Of a stretch of DNA of 64,000 nt, positions 41,291 through 50,593 are shown one piece after another. A program made the translations under genes and the position numbers. The first letter of the stretch is position 1. Every line of letters starts with the position of its first letter. The stretch covers positions 62,001-126,000 of the forward strand of contig NZ_FUXC01000001.1 of the NCBI RefSeq assembly GCF_900167025.1. Reading direction: 5' to 3'. Below the pieces are notes generated by a model that ran no database searches, was not told the origin of the DNA, and was given only the letters and a program-made list of their open reading frames with translations. The DNA comes from Treponema berlinense (GTDB lineage Bacteria; Spirochaetota; Spirochaetia; Treponematales; Treponemataceae).

Positions 41291-43426
41291 CTAATTTTTT
41301 TTGTTTAAAAGTGAATTTCGTTCAGCTTCAAGCTCTGCAAGTTTTTTTCTTAATTCTGCTTCTTTTTCTGCCTTGCATTTTGGACATTCAAAATGTTCTC
41401 CGGCAATGTAGCCGTGAACTGGACAAATTGAATATGTCGGGCTGATTGTAAAATACGGAATTCTGTAATTTGTAAAGACTTTTTTTACAAGATCACGGCA
41501 GGCGCGCCAGTCTTTTATCTGTTCTCCAAGGAACATATGGAAAACTGTTCCGCCTGTGTATTTTGTCTGCAATTTTTCCTGCTGGTCGAGGGCTTCAAAA
41601 ACGTCCGAAGTGTAATCGACTGGAAGCTGCGAACTGTTGGTGTAGTAAGGCTCGTCTTTTCCGCTTGTGATTATGCCGGGAAAGTTTGTCTTGTCATGCC
41701 GTGCCAGACGGTAAGATGTGCTTTCGGCAGGAGTTGCCTCGAGGTTGAATAGCTCGCCGGTTTTTTCCTGATAATCCTGCATTTTTGAGCGCATATGGTC
41801 GAGCACTTCGCAGGCAAATTGATAGCCTTTTTTGTCGGTGATGTTTACGCCCAAAAAGTTCAGACAGCATTCGTTCATGCCGCACAGACCGATTGTGTTA
41901 AAGTGGTTGTCCAGTGTTTTTAGGTAGCGCTTTGTATATGGAAAAAGTCCATTGTCCAGAAGCTTTTGAATTACCTTTCGCTTTATGCACAGGCTTTGTT
42001 TTGCCAGATCCATAAGGTAGTCGAGCCGGGCATAAAATTCTTCCTCTGTTTTTGCAAGATAGCCGATTTGCGGAAGATTGATTGTGACAACTCCGAGGGA
42101 GCCTGTAAATTCGTCTGAGCCGAAAAGTCCGCCGCCTCGTTTTCTTAATTCGCGTTTATCGAGTCTGAGCCGGCAGCACATTGAGCGGACATCATTTGGA
42201 TTTAAATCCGAATTGATGAAATTTTGAAAGTAAGGTGTTCCGTATGCGCTTGTTATTTCAAACAGAAGTTTTGCATTTTCGCTGTCCCAGCTGAAATCTT
42301 TTGTAATGTTGTATGTTGGAATCGGGTATGCAAATCCTCGGCCGACAGCATCGCCTTCCAAAAGAAGCTCAAGAAATGCCTTGTTTATCATGTCCATTTC
42401 TTTTTGACAGTCGCCGTATTTAAAATTCTGTTCTTTTCCGCCTACGATTGCTTTTTTATTCTTTAAGTCGTCTGGACAGATCCAATCGAGCGTTATGTTT
42501 GTAAATGGTGCCTGGGATCCCCAGCGGCTTGGAGTGTTTACTCCGAATATGTAGCTTTGAATGCACTGCTTTACGCTTTTGTAGTCAAGATTGTCTGCTT
42601 TTACAAAAGGAGCAAGGTATGTATCGAACGATGAAAGTGCCTGAGCTCCAGCCCATTCGTTTTGCATTATTCCCAAAAAATTTACAATCTGGTTTATCAA
42701 AGTTGAAAGGTGAGATGCTGGTTTTGAGGTGATTTTGTCTGGAACTCCCCCCAGTCCTTCCTGAATAAGCTGTCTTAAAGACCATCCGGCGCAATAACCG
42801 GAAAACATCGAAAGGTCGTGAATATGAAAAGCGCAGTTTTTGTGGGCTTCTGCAATTTCTGGAGTGTAAATGTTCTTTAACCAGTAGTTTGCCGTTACTG
42901 TTCCTGAGTTGTGAAGAATAAGACCGCCAAGTGAAAAATTCACATTTGCGTTTTCTTTTACGCGCCAGTCGGACTGTGCAAGGTAGCCGTCCATTGTTGC
43001 GTTTATGTCGAGCATTAAAGATTTTGAGTCGCGGATGGCTTCGTGTTTTGCACGGTAAAGAATGTAAGCTTTTGCAACTTCAACCTCCTTTGCTTCTATC
43101 AGTACGTTTTCGACAATATCTTGAATTTCTTCGATTGCAGGAATTGAATGTGCGCGACGACCTGCCAAAAGAACTCTCAGGTTTTCTTCAACCTTGTCTG
43201 TAAGTTCTTTTGCTTTTTCTGTGTCTGGAATTTTTGTGACAGCTTCAATTGCCCGGTTTACGGCTGATTCTATCTTTGAGCGGTCGTATTTTTCTATCGA
43301 GCCGTTGCGTTTTACAACCTGCTTTAAAAAGCCTTTTGTTTCTTCATCGCTGGATGAACCCAAAAAACTTCTCCATTGCGGAAAAATTGACAAATCGTCG
43401 CTGTTTGTTTTTTTGAAAGATTCCAC
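41291..43426 (-). CDS. nrdD: Anaerobic ribonucleoside-triphosphate reductase, lacking the glycyl-radical tail
   Basis: Class III reductase, 711 residues. N-terminal ATP-cone (about 36-125, VVKRNGSIEKYDRSKIESAVNRAIE), then the catalytic barrel with GYCAGWSLRQL (likely thiyl Cys212) and the finger-loop region IGLCGMNECCLNF (about 512-524). The C-terminal metal knuckle SICPVHGY...CPKC (668-684) is present. After it comes only a 27-residue charged helix (KAEKEAELRKKLAELEAE) and the stop. The RxxGY glycyl-radical motif that normally follows is absent here and found in the next gene. One bp after nrdR. Confidence 0.93.
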   Translation of the reverse strand: MESFKKTNSDDLSIFPQWRSFLGSSSDEETKGFLKQVVKRNGSIEKYDRSKIESAVNRAIEAVTKIPDTEKAKELTDKVEENLRVLLAGRRAHSIPAIEEIQDIVENVLIEAKEVEVAKAYILYRAKHEAIRDSKSLMLDINATMDGYLAQSDWRVKENANVNFSLGGLILHNSGTVTANYWLKNIYTPEIAEAHKNCAFHIHDLSMFSGYCAGWSLRQLIQEGLGGVPDKITSKPASHLSTLINQIVNFLGIMQNEWAGAQALSSFDTYLAPFVKADNLDYKSVKQCIQSYIFGVNTPSRWGSQAPFTNITLDWICPDDLKNKKAIVGGKEQNFKYGDCQKEMDMINKAFLELLLEGDAVGRGFAYPIPTYNITKDFSWDSENAKLLFEITSAYGTPYFQNFINSDLNPNDVRSMCCRLRLDKRELRKRGGGLFGSDEFTGSLGVVTINLPQIGYLAKTEEEFYARLDYLMDLAKQSLCIKRKVIQKLLDNGLFPYTKRYLKTLDNHFNTIGLCGMNECCLNFLGVNITDKKGYQFACEVLDHMRSKMQDYQEKTGELFNLEATPAESTSYRLARHDKTNFPGIITSGKDEPYYTNSSQLPVDYTSDVFEALDQQEKLQTKYTGGTVFHMFLGEQIKDWRACRDLVKKVFTNYRIPYFTISPTYSICPVHGYIAGEHFECPKCKAEKEAELRKKLAELEAERNSLLNKKN

Positions 43427-43427
43427 C

Positions 43428-43931
43428 TTATTCTCCCTCTGCTGTTGTTTCTGTTTTGTTTTTCTTTTCCCGGTTTTTCTTGGAAAGGTTGTTTACTTCT
43501 GTGACAAATTCCTCGAGATTTTCAAAGTGCTTGTATACGGAAGCAAAACGGATATATGCAACCTTGTCTATGTCGTACAGGCGTTCAAGGACGAATTCTC
43601 CCAGCTCAGCTGTTGAAATTTCTCGGTTTGCCTTTCCTGCGATTATTGCACGGTCTTCAATGTCATTTATGATGTTTTCTATCATGCTTGTCGCAACCGG
43701 GCGTTTTTCGAGGGCGCGGTCAATTCCTTTCTCGAGTTTTGTCCTGTCAAAAGGCTGGCGGCGTCCGTCTCTTTTTATTACCATAAATGGTTTTTCTTCG
43801 ATTCTTTCGTAACTTGTAAATCTGTATCCGCAGCTTACACATTCACGGCGGCGGCGGAGCGATTCTCCGTTTGCCATCGTGCGTGATTCAATGACTTTAT
43901 CGTCTAGGCTTCCGCAGTAAGGACAGCGCAT
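43428..43931 (-). CDS. nrdR: Ribonucleotide reductase transcriptional repressor NrdR
   Basis: 167 residues. N-terminal zinc ribbon MRCPYCG...RRRECVSCGYRF with CxxC pairs, then an ATP-cone (VIKRDGRRQPFDRTKLEKGIDRALEK), the standard NrdR architecture. It senses dATP/ATP through the cone and represses reductase genes. First gene of the nrdR-nrdD operon, 47 bp after lnt. Only a partial NrdR-box-like sequence is seen in that gap. Confidence 0.96.
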   Translation of the reverse strand: MRCPYCGSLDDKVIESRTMANGESLRRRRECVSCGYRFTSYERIEEKPFMVIKRDGRRQPFDRTKLEKGIDRALEKRPVATSMIENIINDIEDRAIIAGKANREISTAELGEFVLERLYDIDKVAYIRFASVYKHFENLEEFVTEVNNLSKKNREKKNKTETTAEGE

Positions 43932-43978
43932 AAAAAAATATCCCCTCTAGCAATAGTGTTATTTTTATAACTAATTCA

Positions 43979-45667
43979 TCATAAAACACTAAATCTAGAC
44001 TGGCAATAGAATTTTTTTGATTTTACGCAAAAAAATAAAAAAGCGGCAATTAGAACTATGAGAACATGTGGAAGCCAGTCTCCGAACTGAGAAGCGGCTG
44101 TAACCTGTCGTCCGTAAACTGGGATTGAGACGCTTAAGTGCGCAGGTTCAAAAAGCGGAAGCGAAGAAATGACTTTTCCAGACGGAGAAATTACCGTTGT
44201 AACTCCAGAATTTGTGCATCGGGCGAGGGTAGTTCTGAATTCAATTGCCCTGTAGGCTGCCACCGCAAGATGCTGGTATTCCGCTGACTGTGTTTTTGAC
44301 CACGAATCGTTTGTGATATTCATAAAAAGCTCGGTTCCGGCAGAAAAAAGTCCGCGGAAAACGTGTCCAAAAGCGTCGTCAAAGCAGATTGGAGCGGAAA
44401 CGATAACTGTAGTTTTTTCCGGCTGTTTTTTTTCGAGGGAAATTATTTCCGTGTCAAGATTTTGTTTTGGCGAAGAAACAGGTATTTCAAAAACTGTGTT
44501 TTTTGTTCCGGCAGTCCATCCGTATGAAAAGCCTGCGATTTTTTTTATGAAATTCCGGACAGGTTCGTATTCAACAAATGGAATTGCTTCTGCAAATGGA
44601 ACGAGATGAAGCTTTGAATATGCGCCTGCAAGTTCACCGTTTTTGTTAAAAAGAAGAGCCGCATTTGAAAATTTGTGGTTTTCCCGGTCAAGAATCATCG
44701 CTCCGCCGATTATAAACGGAACTTTTTTTTCTTTTATGTATCTGATAAGAGGTTTTTCTTCCGGGTGTGTCAGATAATATCCGTATGAATCCGGCCATCT
44801 TCTGTTTAGAACTCCTTCGCTCCAGACAACTAAATCCGTTTTTTTATGGTTTGAAGAAAATTCTTTAATTCCCTCATCTGTAAGAAACTGAGAAACCGTA
44901 ATTGCGTCTTTTTCGTTTGAGCGGTAAGTGTCCATGTCCTGCTGAACCATTACCGTATTGATGTGTTTGACCGGGAATCTTGGTTTGTTGTATTGGTAAA
45001 GTCCGTATATTACTGTAAGCCCGAAGAGAATAAAAAATGTTTTTGCCGCGAGAGTGTACGAAAAAACGCAGCTTTTAAGGTTGATGATTTTTTTATGTTC
45101 GTTTACAAGAAGAATTCCCTGCGCAACGACCGAAGAAAAGAGGGCAAAAATAAAAGTCACTCCGTATTGACCTGCAATGTCTGCGATTTGCATAAAAAAC
45201 GGCCACGAAAGTGCTGTCATGGAAAGAGTTCCCCACGGATATGCCAAAAATCCTGTTGATTTGCACCATTCGTAAACGACATAAACTCCTGTAAACCAGA
45301 AAATCTTAATCAGAATAAAAATTCCCGGCAAAACCCTGTTTTTTTGTGAAAAAGGAAAGAATAAAAACCAGCCGATTATTCCTTCGATAAAAGCTGTTCC
45401 CAGAAGGCTTGCTCCGAGCGTAAAAAGCGCCATTCCCTGAAAATTTTTGAGCCAGAAGCTTGAAAATAAATGGACAAGACCTCCGTGCAAAAACGAAAGC
45501 CAGAATGCTTCTTTGTAACTTTTTGAACGTGAAATTGCTATATATAGAGGAGCGAGTGCAAAAAGCGCAAAAAGCGGGCACCCGATTTTAAATAATTCAT
45601 TTGGAATTGCAAGCGAAAGCAGTACGCTAGAAAAAAAAGATAAAAAAACTTGTAAAAAACAGAACAT
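43979..45667 (-). CDS. lnt: Apolipoprotein N-acyltransferase
   Basis: Inner-membrane enzyme adding the third acyl chain to lipoproteins, 562 residues. About six to seven N-terminal membrane helices (1-215) are followed by a periplasmic nitrilase-fold domain. The catalytic triad is visible: Glu in VPFAEAIPF, Lys in YSKLHLVPF and Cys in SAPICFDDAFG. A C-terminal helix (VLIVLIAAFLFFCV) closes the protein. Consistent with the lipoproteins in this window (MglB, 59.7-kb protein). Upstream of nrdR on the same strand. Confidence 0.93.
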   Translation of the reverse strand: MFCFLQVFLSFFSSVLLSLAIPNELFKIGCPLFALFALAPLYIAISRSKSYKEAFWLSFLHGGLVHLFSSFWLKNFQGMALFTLGASLLGTAFIEGIIGWFLFFPFSQKNRVLPGIFILIKIFWFTGVYVVYEWCKSTGFLAYPWGTLSMTALSWPFFMQIADIAGQYGVTFIFALFSSVVAQGILLVNEHKKIINLKSCVFSYTLAAKTFFILFGLTVIYGLYQYNKPRFPVKHINTVMVQQDMDTYRSNEKDAITVSQFLTDEGIKEFSSNHKKTDLVVWSEGVLNRRWPDSYGYYLTHPEEKPLIRYIKEKKVPFIIGGAMILDRENHKFSNAALLFNKNGELAGAYSKLHLVPFAEAIPFVEYEPVRNFIKKIAGFSYGWTAGTKNTVFEIPVSSPKQNLDTEIISLEKKQPEKTTVIVSAPICFDDAFGHVFRGLFSAGTELFMNITNDSWSKTQSAEYQHLAVAAYRAIEFRTTLARCTNSGVTTVISPSGKVISSLPLFEPAHLSVSIPVYGRQVTAASQFGDWLPHVLIVLIAAFLFFCVKSKKFYCQSRFSVL

Positions 45668-45780
45668 TATAATATCATTTTATAAATATTAGTTTTTTTT
45701 AGCAAGGTTTTGAAAATATCCAAGCATATTTAAAAATGTAAATAAAAAGTTAAGCGTTGCACCAAAAGTAGAGAGGCACT

Positions 45781-46968
45781 ATGGAACAGGCAGATTTTAC
45801 CAGGAATGAGCACTTGCAGGAATATCAGGTAAAACCAGCTGTTATTGCTGTTGCAAACGGCCGATTTCATTTGATTGGCGAACATACGTGGTTTGCAAAG
45901 GATAAAACTCTGTCTATGGCAGTTGACCTGCCTGTTTTTGTCGCTGTTTCTAAACGACAGGACGTTTCCCTCAGATTTTATTTTTCCCAGTTAAAAGACA
46001 GAAAGCGTGGAACTTTAACCGCATTGAAATTCAGAAAAGAAGACCGCTGGGCCAATGCCCTCAAAGCGATTGTTTACGGTTTTATTTCAGGTGGATTTGA
46101 TCTTTCTGGAATAGATTTTACGGTTTATTCCCAGGTTTTGCCTTCCGCCGGATGTGGAATTACGACTGCGATAAAAGTTGCAACTGCCTATGCAATCAGA
46201 AAACTTTTTAATCTTCAGTGCTCGGATGCCCAGCTTTTGCAGGTAATCGAGCGTGGAAACAAGATTTTCCTTAATCTTGAAAATTACATGGCGGATTATT
46301 TTTCTGCGATTTATTCAAAAGAAAATTCACTTGTCCTTACGGATTACTCAACAGGTTCTTGGGATCTGGTTCCGTTCAACTTTGAAGACAAGGTTATCCT
46401 TCTTACTGATACAAAGGTTCCGAGAGTGGAAATTTGGAATGAGGAAACTATTCAGCAGCCGGAAAATGTCCTTCTTCTCGGCGAATTAAAGGAACGAAAG
46501 TCAAATGTTTACGGAGGATGGGTTTATGAGGAAAATCCTTCTGAAGTAAACGATGTCCTTTCTGTGGTGCCGGAAGATACCCGAAGACGTTTACAGTGCA
46601 TTATGCGTGAACACAGATACGTTCTCGAAGCCCAGAAGTCTCTTATGGCAGGAGAATTCGGCGGTTTTGCAAGGGCTGTAAATCACAGTTATAAAAATAT
46701 GCGCGAAGACTATGAGCTTTCTTGTCCGGAAATTGACTGGATTTTAAAAAGGCTGCAGGAGATAAATCCAAATGCACAGGATTCAAGAAATCCGGTTTCG
46801 TGCGGAAGAATTACAGGCAAAGGTTTTGGACGCATGACTTACACGATTATGAACCGTTCAGACGAGCAGGCGTTTAGAAAAACTCTTGCCGAATACGAGC
46901 GGATTTTTGGATTCAAGGCGTCCTGCTACGAAGTCCGGCCTGCTGGCGGGGTACAGGTAATTGAATAA
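45781..46968 (+). CDS. Divergent galactokinase-like GHMP kinase
   Basis: 395 residues. GHMP-kinase layout is intact in outline: N-terminal sugar signature NGRFHLIGEHTWF (residues 26-38), ATP loop VLPSAGCGITTAIKV (about 119-133), likely catalytic Asp in NYMADYFSAIY, and C-terminal CGRITGKGFGRMTY. However, the galactokinase signature GEHTDY reads GEHTWF, replacing the Asp that contacts the sugar, and the ATP loop deviates from GLSSSA. It may phosphorylate a different sugar or be regulatory. Start ATG after AGAGG; the stop overlaps surE. Confidence 0.75.
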   Translation: MEQADFTRNEHLQEYQVKPAVIAVANGRFHLIGEHTWFAKDKTLSMAVDLPVFVAVSKRQDVSLRFYFSQLKDRKRGTLTALKFRKEDRWANALKAIVYGFISGGFDLSGIDFTVYSQVLPSAGCGITTAIKVATAYAIRKLFNLQCSDAQLLQVIERGNKIFLNLENYMADYFSAIYSKENSLVLTDYSTGSWDLVPFNFEDKVILLTDTKVPRVEIWNEETIQQPENVLLLGELKERKSNVYGGWVYEENPSEVNDVLSVVPEDTRRRLQCIMREHRYVLEAQKSLMAGEFGGFARAVNHSYKNMREDYELSCPEIDWILKRLQEINPNAQDSRNPVSCGRITGKGFGRMTYTIMNRSDEQAFRKTLAEYERIFGFKASCYEVRPAGGVQVIE

Positions 46969-47740
46969 TTCAAAAAAACTGAATTTATTGCTCACAAACG
47001 ACGATGGAATTTCTGCTCCAGGGCTTCAGATTCTTGCAGAGGCTTTAAAAAAAGTCGCAAATGTTTATGTTCTGGCTCCAGCTTCCAACAGATCTGCTGT
47101 TTCTTCTCATATTGTAATGCACGAATCGCTGACTTTTAAGAGGTTTGCGGAAAACGAATGGTCTTGCTCAGGTTATCCTGCTGACTGCGTAATTTCGGCC
47201 TTGCGTTCAAATCTTTTTAACAATGTTGAATTTGATGCTGTTTTGTCAGGAATAAACAAGGGCCCGAACATGGGAACCGACTGCATTTATTCAGGAACGG
47301 TCGCGGCGGCAAGACAGGCGGTTTTGTACGGTTTGCCAGGGATTGCCGTAAGCCTTAAGGCTGAAAGCGGAGAATATGCTCAGGACGGTTACGAATACGG
47401 CGCATTGGCGGAATTTGTAAAAAACAACCTTGAAAGATTGATTTCGCTTTACGAGCCTGACTGTATTGTGAGCGTGAATGCAAAATCTCAGGAAAAATAC
47501 AATTCAGCTTTTTTGACTTCCTTGTGTACAAGAGATTATAAAGATAAAATAGAATTTGAAGAAATCGAAGAAGGTTTGCTAAAAAGCACTCTTTTAAGCG
47601 GAGTTTTGACGACGACAGGACCTGAACTATTGAACGAATATGAGGCGGTAGAGTCGGGAAACATTGCAATAACGAGAATTTGCGCTGAACCTGTTGATTT
47701 TGAACCGGCTTTGAACCGTAAGATTGATTTTGTTTTTTAA
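46961..47740 (+). CDS. surE: 5'/3'-nucleotidase SurE
   Basis: Metal-dependent nucleotidase (stationary-phase survival protein), 259 residues. The N-terminal LLLTNDDGISAPGL carries the metal-binding Asp-Asp pair; ASNRSAVSSHIVMHESL and VLSGINKGPNMGTDCIYSGTVAAAR are further family motifs. The start is TTG at 46961, eight bases inside the galactokinase-like gene; no better start precedes the conserved TNDDG. Translational coupling is likely. Confidence 0.93.
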   Translation: MNNSKKLNLLLTNDDGISAPGLQILAEALKKVANVYVLAPASNRSAVSSHIVMHESLTFKRFAENEWSCSGYPADCVISALRSNLFNNVEFDAVLSGINKGPNMGTDCIYSGTVAAARQAVLYGLPGIAVSLKAESGEYAQDGYEYGALAEFVKNNLERLISLYEPDCIVSVNAKSQEKYNSAFLTSLCTRDYKDKIEFEEIEEGLLKSTLLSGVLTTTGPELLNEYEAVESGNIAITRICAEPVDFEPALNRKIDFVF

Positions 47741-47786
47741 CCGGAAAATATCGTAATTCTGGTTAATGGGTGCGGGAGGTTGATTT

Positions 47787-48473
47787 ATGGCAGAAAAAAG
47801 TTCATCGCCTCTTTTTGAGGGAATTTCGCTTTATAAAAAAGGCGATTATACATCTGCTCTTACATTTTTCATTTCTCTTCCTGAAAATTCTGGAATTGAT
47901 AATATTGAACTTGCATATTACATTGGTCTTTGCTATGCAAAACTTGAAAGATATGACGATGCCCTTTTGTATCTTGAACAGGTTATAACTTCAGAAACTC
48001 AAAGTCCGCGCGTTTTGCAGTGCCGCTATCTTTTGGCAGTGATTTATGCGCTGATTGGAAAAAAACGTCTTGCAGATTTTGAATTGAATAAGCTTCTCGA
48101 AACTGGTTATAAGCCGGCGGACGTTTACGCTTCTCTTGCCTATGTCGCATGGCAGCAGAATGAATTTGAAAAATGTCTCGATTATTACAAAAAATCGCTT
48201 GAAATAGATCCTGAAAACGTTACATCTCTTAACGGAATGGGCTATGTTCTTGCCTGCATGGAAAAAGATCTTGCAAAGGCCCTGTCGTATTGCAAAAAGG
48301 CGCTCGACAAAGAGCCTCAGTCGGCTGCCTGCCTTGATTCTGTTGGCTGGGTTTATTACAAGCTTGGCTTAAAAAAAGATGCCGCAAAATACCTTCTTCA
48401 GGCTTATGCCCTTCGTCCGGAAAATGCGGAAATCATCGAACATTTAAAAATCGCCCAGGTGGAAGTGAACTGA
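47787..48473 (+). CDS. TPR protein
   Basis: 228 residues, no signal peptide. At least five tetratricopeptide repeats are readable: residues about 10-40, 43-75, 80-110, 113-145 (YASLAYVAWQQNEFEKCLDYYKKSLEIDP) and 147-215 (LDSVGWVYYKLGLKKDAAKYLLQAYALRP). Presumed protein-binding scaffold. Good ribosome-binding site GGGAGG. Its stop is one base before the ATG of the exported NHL-type protein, so the pair is an operon and may function together. Confidence 0.8.
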   Translation: MAEKSSSPLFEGISLYKKGDYTSALTFFISLPENSGIDNIELAYYIGLCYAKLERYDDALLYLEQVITSETQSPRVLQCRYLLAVIYALIGKKRLADFELNKLLETGYKPADVYASLAYVAWQQNEFEKCLDYYKKSLEIDPENVTSLNGMGYVLACMEKDLAKALSYCKKALDKEPQSAACLDSVGWVYYKLGLKKDAAKYLLQAYALRPENAEIIEHLKIAQVEVN

Positions 48474-48474
48474 A

Positions 48475-50580
48475 ATGAAAAATAAAATACTAAAAACCCT
48501 GACACTGCTGCCATTTTTTTTTGCAGGTTTTAATTTATTTTCTCAGAATTATGTATTTACGAGCGAGGAAGCCCGTGTAAAAAATTCAACTGGCGCACGT
48601 TCTGCCCAGGCAGGTTTTGCCGAGGAGGAATTTAGAAAAGGCGTTCAGGCTTATTACCGCGGAAGTTACAATGATGCAATCTTGGAATTTGAAAAAGCCC
48701 TTTCTTATCTTCCGTCAGAAAATATAATTCTCGAATGGCTTGGAAAAGCTTACTATCGTGCAGGTCTTGAAGGAACAGCGCTTGAACACTGGCAGACAGC
48801 AAGCGATAATAATTACGGCGGACTTTTGCTTAAAAACAAGATAGAAATTGTCCGCGAAAGAAGAATTTCAAACAACAGTTACAATGACCCTGTAAAATAC
48901 ACGGAAAGCGGAAGTTATTCTGGAAATTCTCCGGACGGAAAAAAATTGGTCTTTAGCCAGCCAGTTTCGATTCTTGCAAATTCTGACGGTTCGATGTGGA
49001 TTGTTTCTTACGGTTCAAACGAACTTTTAAGAATGGACATCAACGGTTTTGTATTTGAACGCTCGAACGGCTCTTTTGAAGGTTTTGACAGACCGATGGA
49101 CATAATTCGCCTCAATGACGGAAATCTTCTTATAAGCGAATTCGCCGGAGACAGGCTGAGCCTTTTTTCTTCAAGCGGAAGGTTTTTAAGGCATTTTGGT
49201 ACTAAAGGCCTTGGAACTGGAAATTTTGTCGGTCCTCAGTATCTTGCAACTGACGGAATCGGGAATATTTACGTGTCTGATTTTGGAAATGCGCGGATTG
49301 ATGTTTTTGACATGGATGGAAACGGACTTTTCTTTTTTGGACAGAAATCTGAAAAATCTTCTGGTTTTGACGGTTTAAAAGCTCCGTCCGGAGTCGCCGT
49401 TTCTGGAAACGAAGTTTTTGTTGCCGATGCTGTAACTGGAGCCGTTTACCGTTTTGATACGGCTGGAAACTATCTGGGACTTTTGTGCCTTGAAAAAACT
49501 TTTGTTCACCCGGAATCGATGAAAAAATGGGGAAATTATCTTGTCGTTTGCGACGGAAATAAAATTTATTCGGTTGATACAGAAACTGGAACGGTTTTTG
49601 AAAATGTCCGCACTGGAAATGCTCCCTCTTATTTGACATGCGCGGTACCTGACGTAAACGGAAATCTTCTTGCAACGGATTACCGCACAAACGAAATTTA
49701 TGTAATGTCCAAGATGTCTGAGCTTGTCGGCGGACTTTTTGTTCAGATTGAAAAGGTCGACGCTTCAAAATTTCCAGAAGTAAAGGTTGAAGTAAAGGTT
49801 GAAAACCGCCACAGACAGGCGGTTGTCGGTCTTAAAGAGCAAAATTTTGTAATTACAGAAAAAAAAGGCGCGGTTCAGAATTATGTTTTTGAAGGCGCCT
49901 CTTATGTGAACGATTTTGCGGATATTACGCTTGTAATTGACCGCAGTTTTGAAGCTGCCCAATATTCAAGGGAAATAGAAACTGCTGTCCGCGAAATTGC
50001 TTCTTCAATGAATGAACACGCAAATAAAGGAACACTTAGAATTGTAACTTCCGGGGCTGTTCCTGTGCTCGAATATGAAGGTTCTCCGGAAAAAGCCTTG
50101 AATTTTAGCCTTCAGTCGATGAAAAATCCTCTGTCAGAAAAATGTACTGTCGATCTAGCAATCAGACTTGCTGCGAACGGTTTAATCTCCGGCGAAAAAA
50201 AGAGGGCGGTTGTTTTAATCGGAGCCGGAAAATTAAGCGAAAACTCTTTTAACAAATACGGACTTACGGATTTGACAGCGTATTTAAACAACAATTCAAT
50301 TATTCTTTCTTCAGTTCTTGTTGCAAAGACCAGCGTGGCTCCTGAACTTGCATATATTTGCTCTCATACTGCAGGAAATGAATATTATGTTTACCGGACG
50401 GAAGGTTTAAAAAATGTTGTAAAAGACGTGATTGATACTCCGTGCGGAATTTATGTTTTGTCGTTTACCTCATCGCAATCGACCCAGTTTGGCGAAAAAT
50501 ATCTTCCTGTCGAAGTTGAAGCGTATTTGATGAACCGTTCCGGCCGTGATGACAGCGGATATTTTGCTCCGCTTCAATAA
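48475..50580 (+). CDS. Exported protein with NHL-like propeller and VWA-like domain
   Basis: 701 residues. Signal peptide (MKNKILKTLTLLPFFFAGFNLFSQ). A TPR-like pair follows (about 50-110, GVQAYYRGSYNDAILEFEKAL). Residues about 165-415 contain repeated blade motifs such as DGIGNIYVSDFGNARIDVFD and GNLLISEFAGDRLSLF, as in NHL beta-propellers. Residues about 485-690 (ADITLVIDRSFE..., ...LIGAGKLSEN, ICSHTAGNEYYV) resemble a von Willebrand A fold, but the MIDAS motif is degraded (DRSFE instead of DxSxS). Probably a periplasmic or surface scaffold. Second gene after the TPR protein. Confidence 0.75.
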   Translation: MKNKILKTLTLLPFFFAGFNLFSQNYVFTSEEARVKNSTGARSAQAGFAEEEFRKGVQAYYRGSYNDAILEFEKALSYLPSENIILEWLGKAYYRAGLEGTALEHWQTASDNNYGGLLLKNKIEIVRERRISNNSYNDPVKYTESGSYSGNSPDGKKLVFSQPVSILANSDGSMWIVSYGSNELLRMDINGFVFERSNGSFEGFDRPMDIIRLNDGNLLISEFAGDRLSLFSSSGRFLRHFGTKGLGTGNFVGPQYLATDGIGNIYVSDFGNARIDVFDMDGNGLFFFGQKSEKSSGFDGLKAPSGVAVSGNEVFVADAVTGAVYRFDTAGNYLGLLCLEKTFVHPESMKKWGNYLVVCDGNKIYSVDTETGTVFENVRTGNAPSYLTCAVPDVNGNLLATDYRTNEIYVMSKMSELVGGLFVQIEKVDASKFPEVKVEVKVENRHRQAVVGLKEQNFVITEKKGAVQNYVFEGASYVNDFADITLVIDRSFEAAQYSREIETAVREIASSMNEHANKGTLRIVTSGAVPVLEYEGSPEKALNFSLQSMKNPLSEKCTVDLAIRLAANGLISGEKKRAVVLIGAGKLSENSFNKYGLTDLTAYLNNNSIILSSVLVAKTSVAPELAYICSHTAGNEYYVYRTEGLKNVVKDVIDTPCGIYVLSFTSSQSTQFGEKYLPVEVEAYLMNRSGRDDSGYFAPLQ

Positions 50581-50593
50581 AAACAATAAAAAC

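Noticed and set aside
41260-41295. Sequencing frameshift separating the nrdD tail
   Set aside because: The downstream gene has its own ATG and GGGAG, and both sides of the gap carry helical sequence not found in the contiguous tail of ordinary NrdD.
43932-43978. NrdR box upstream of nrdR
   Set aside because: ACACTATTGCTAGAGG matches one half-site of the consensus, but the second half is poor and no second box is seen at the expected spacing.
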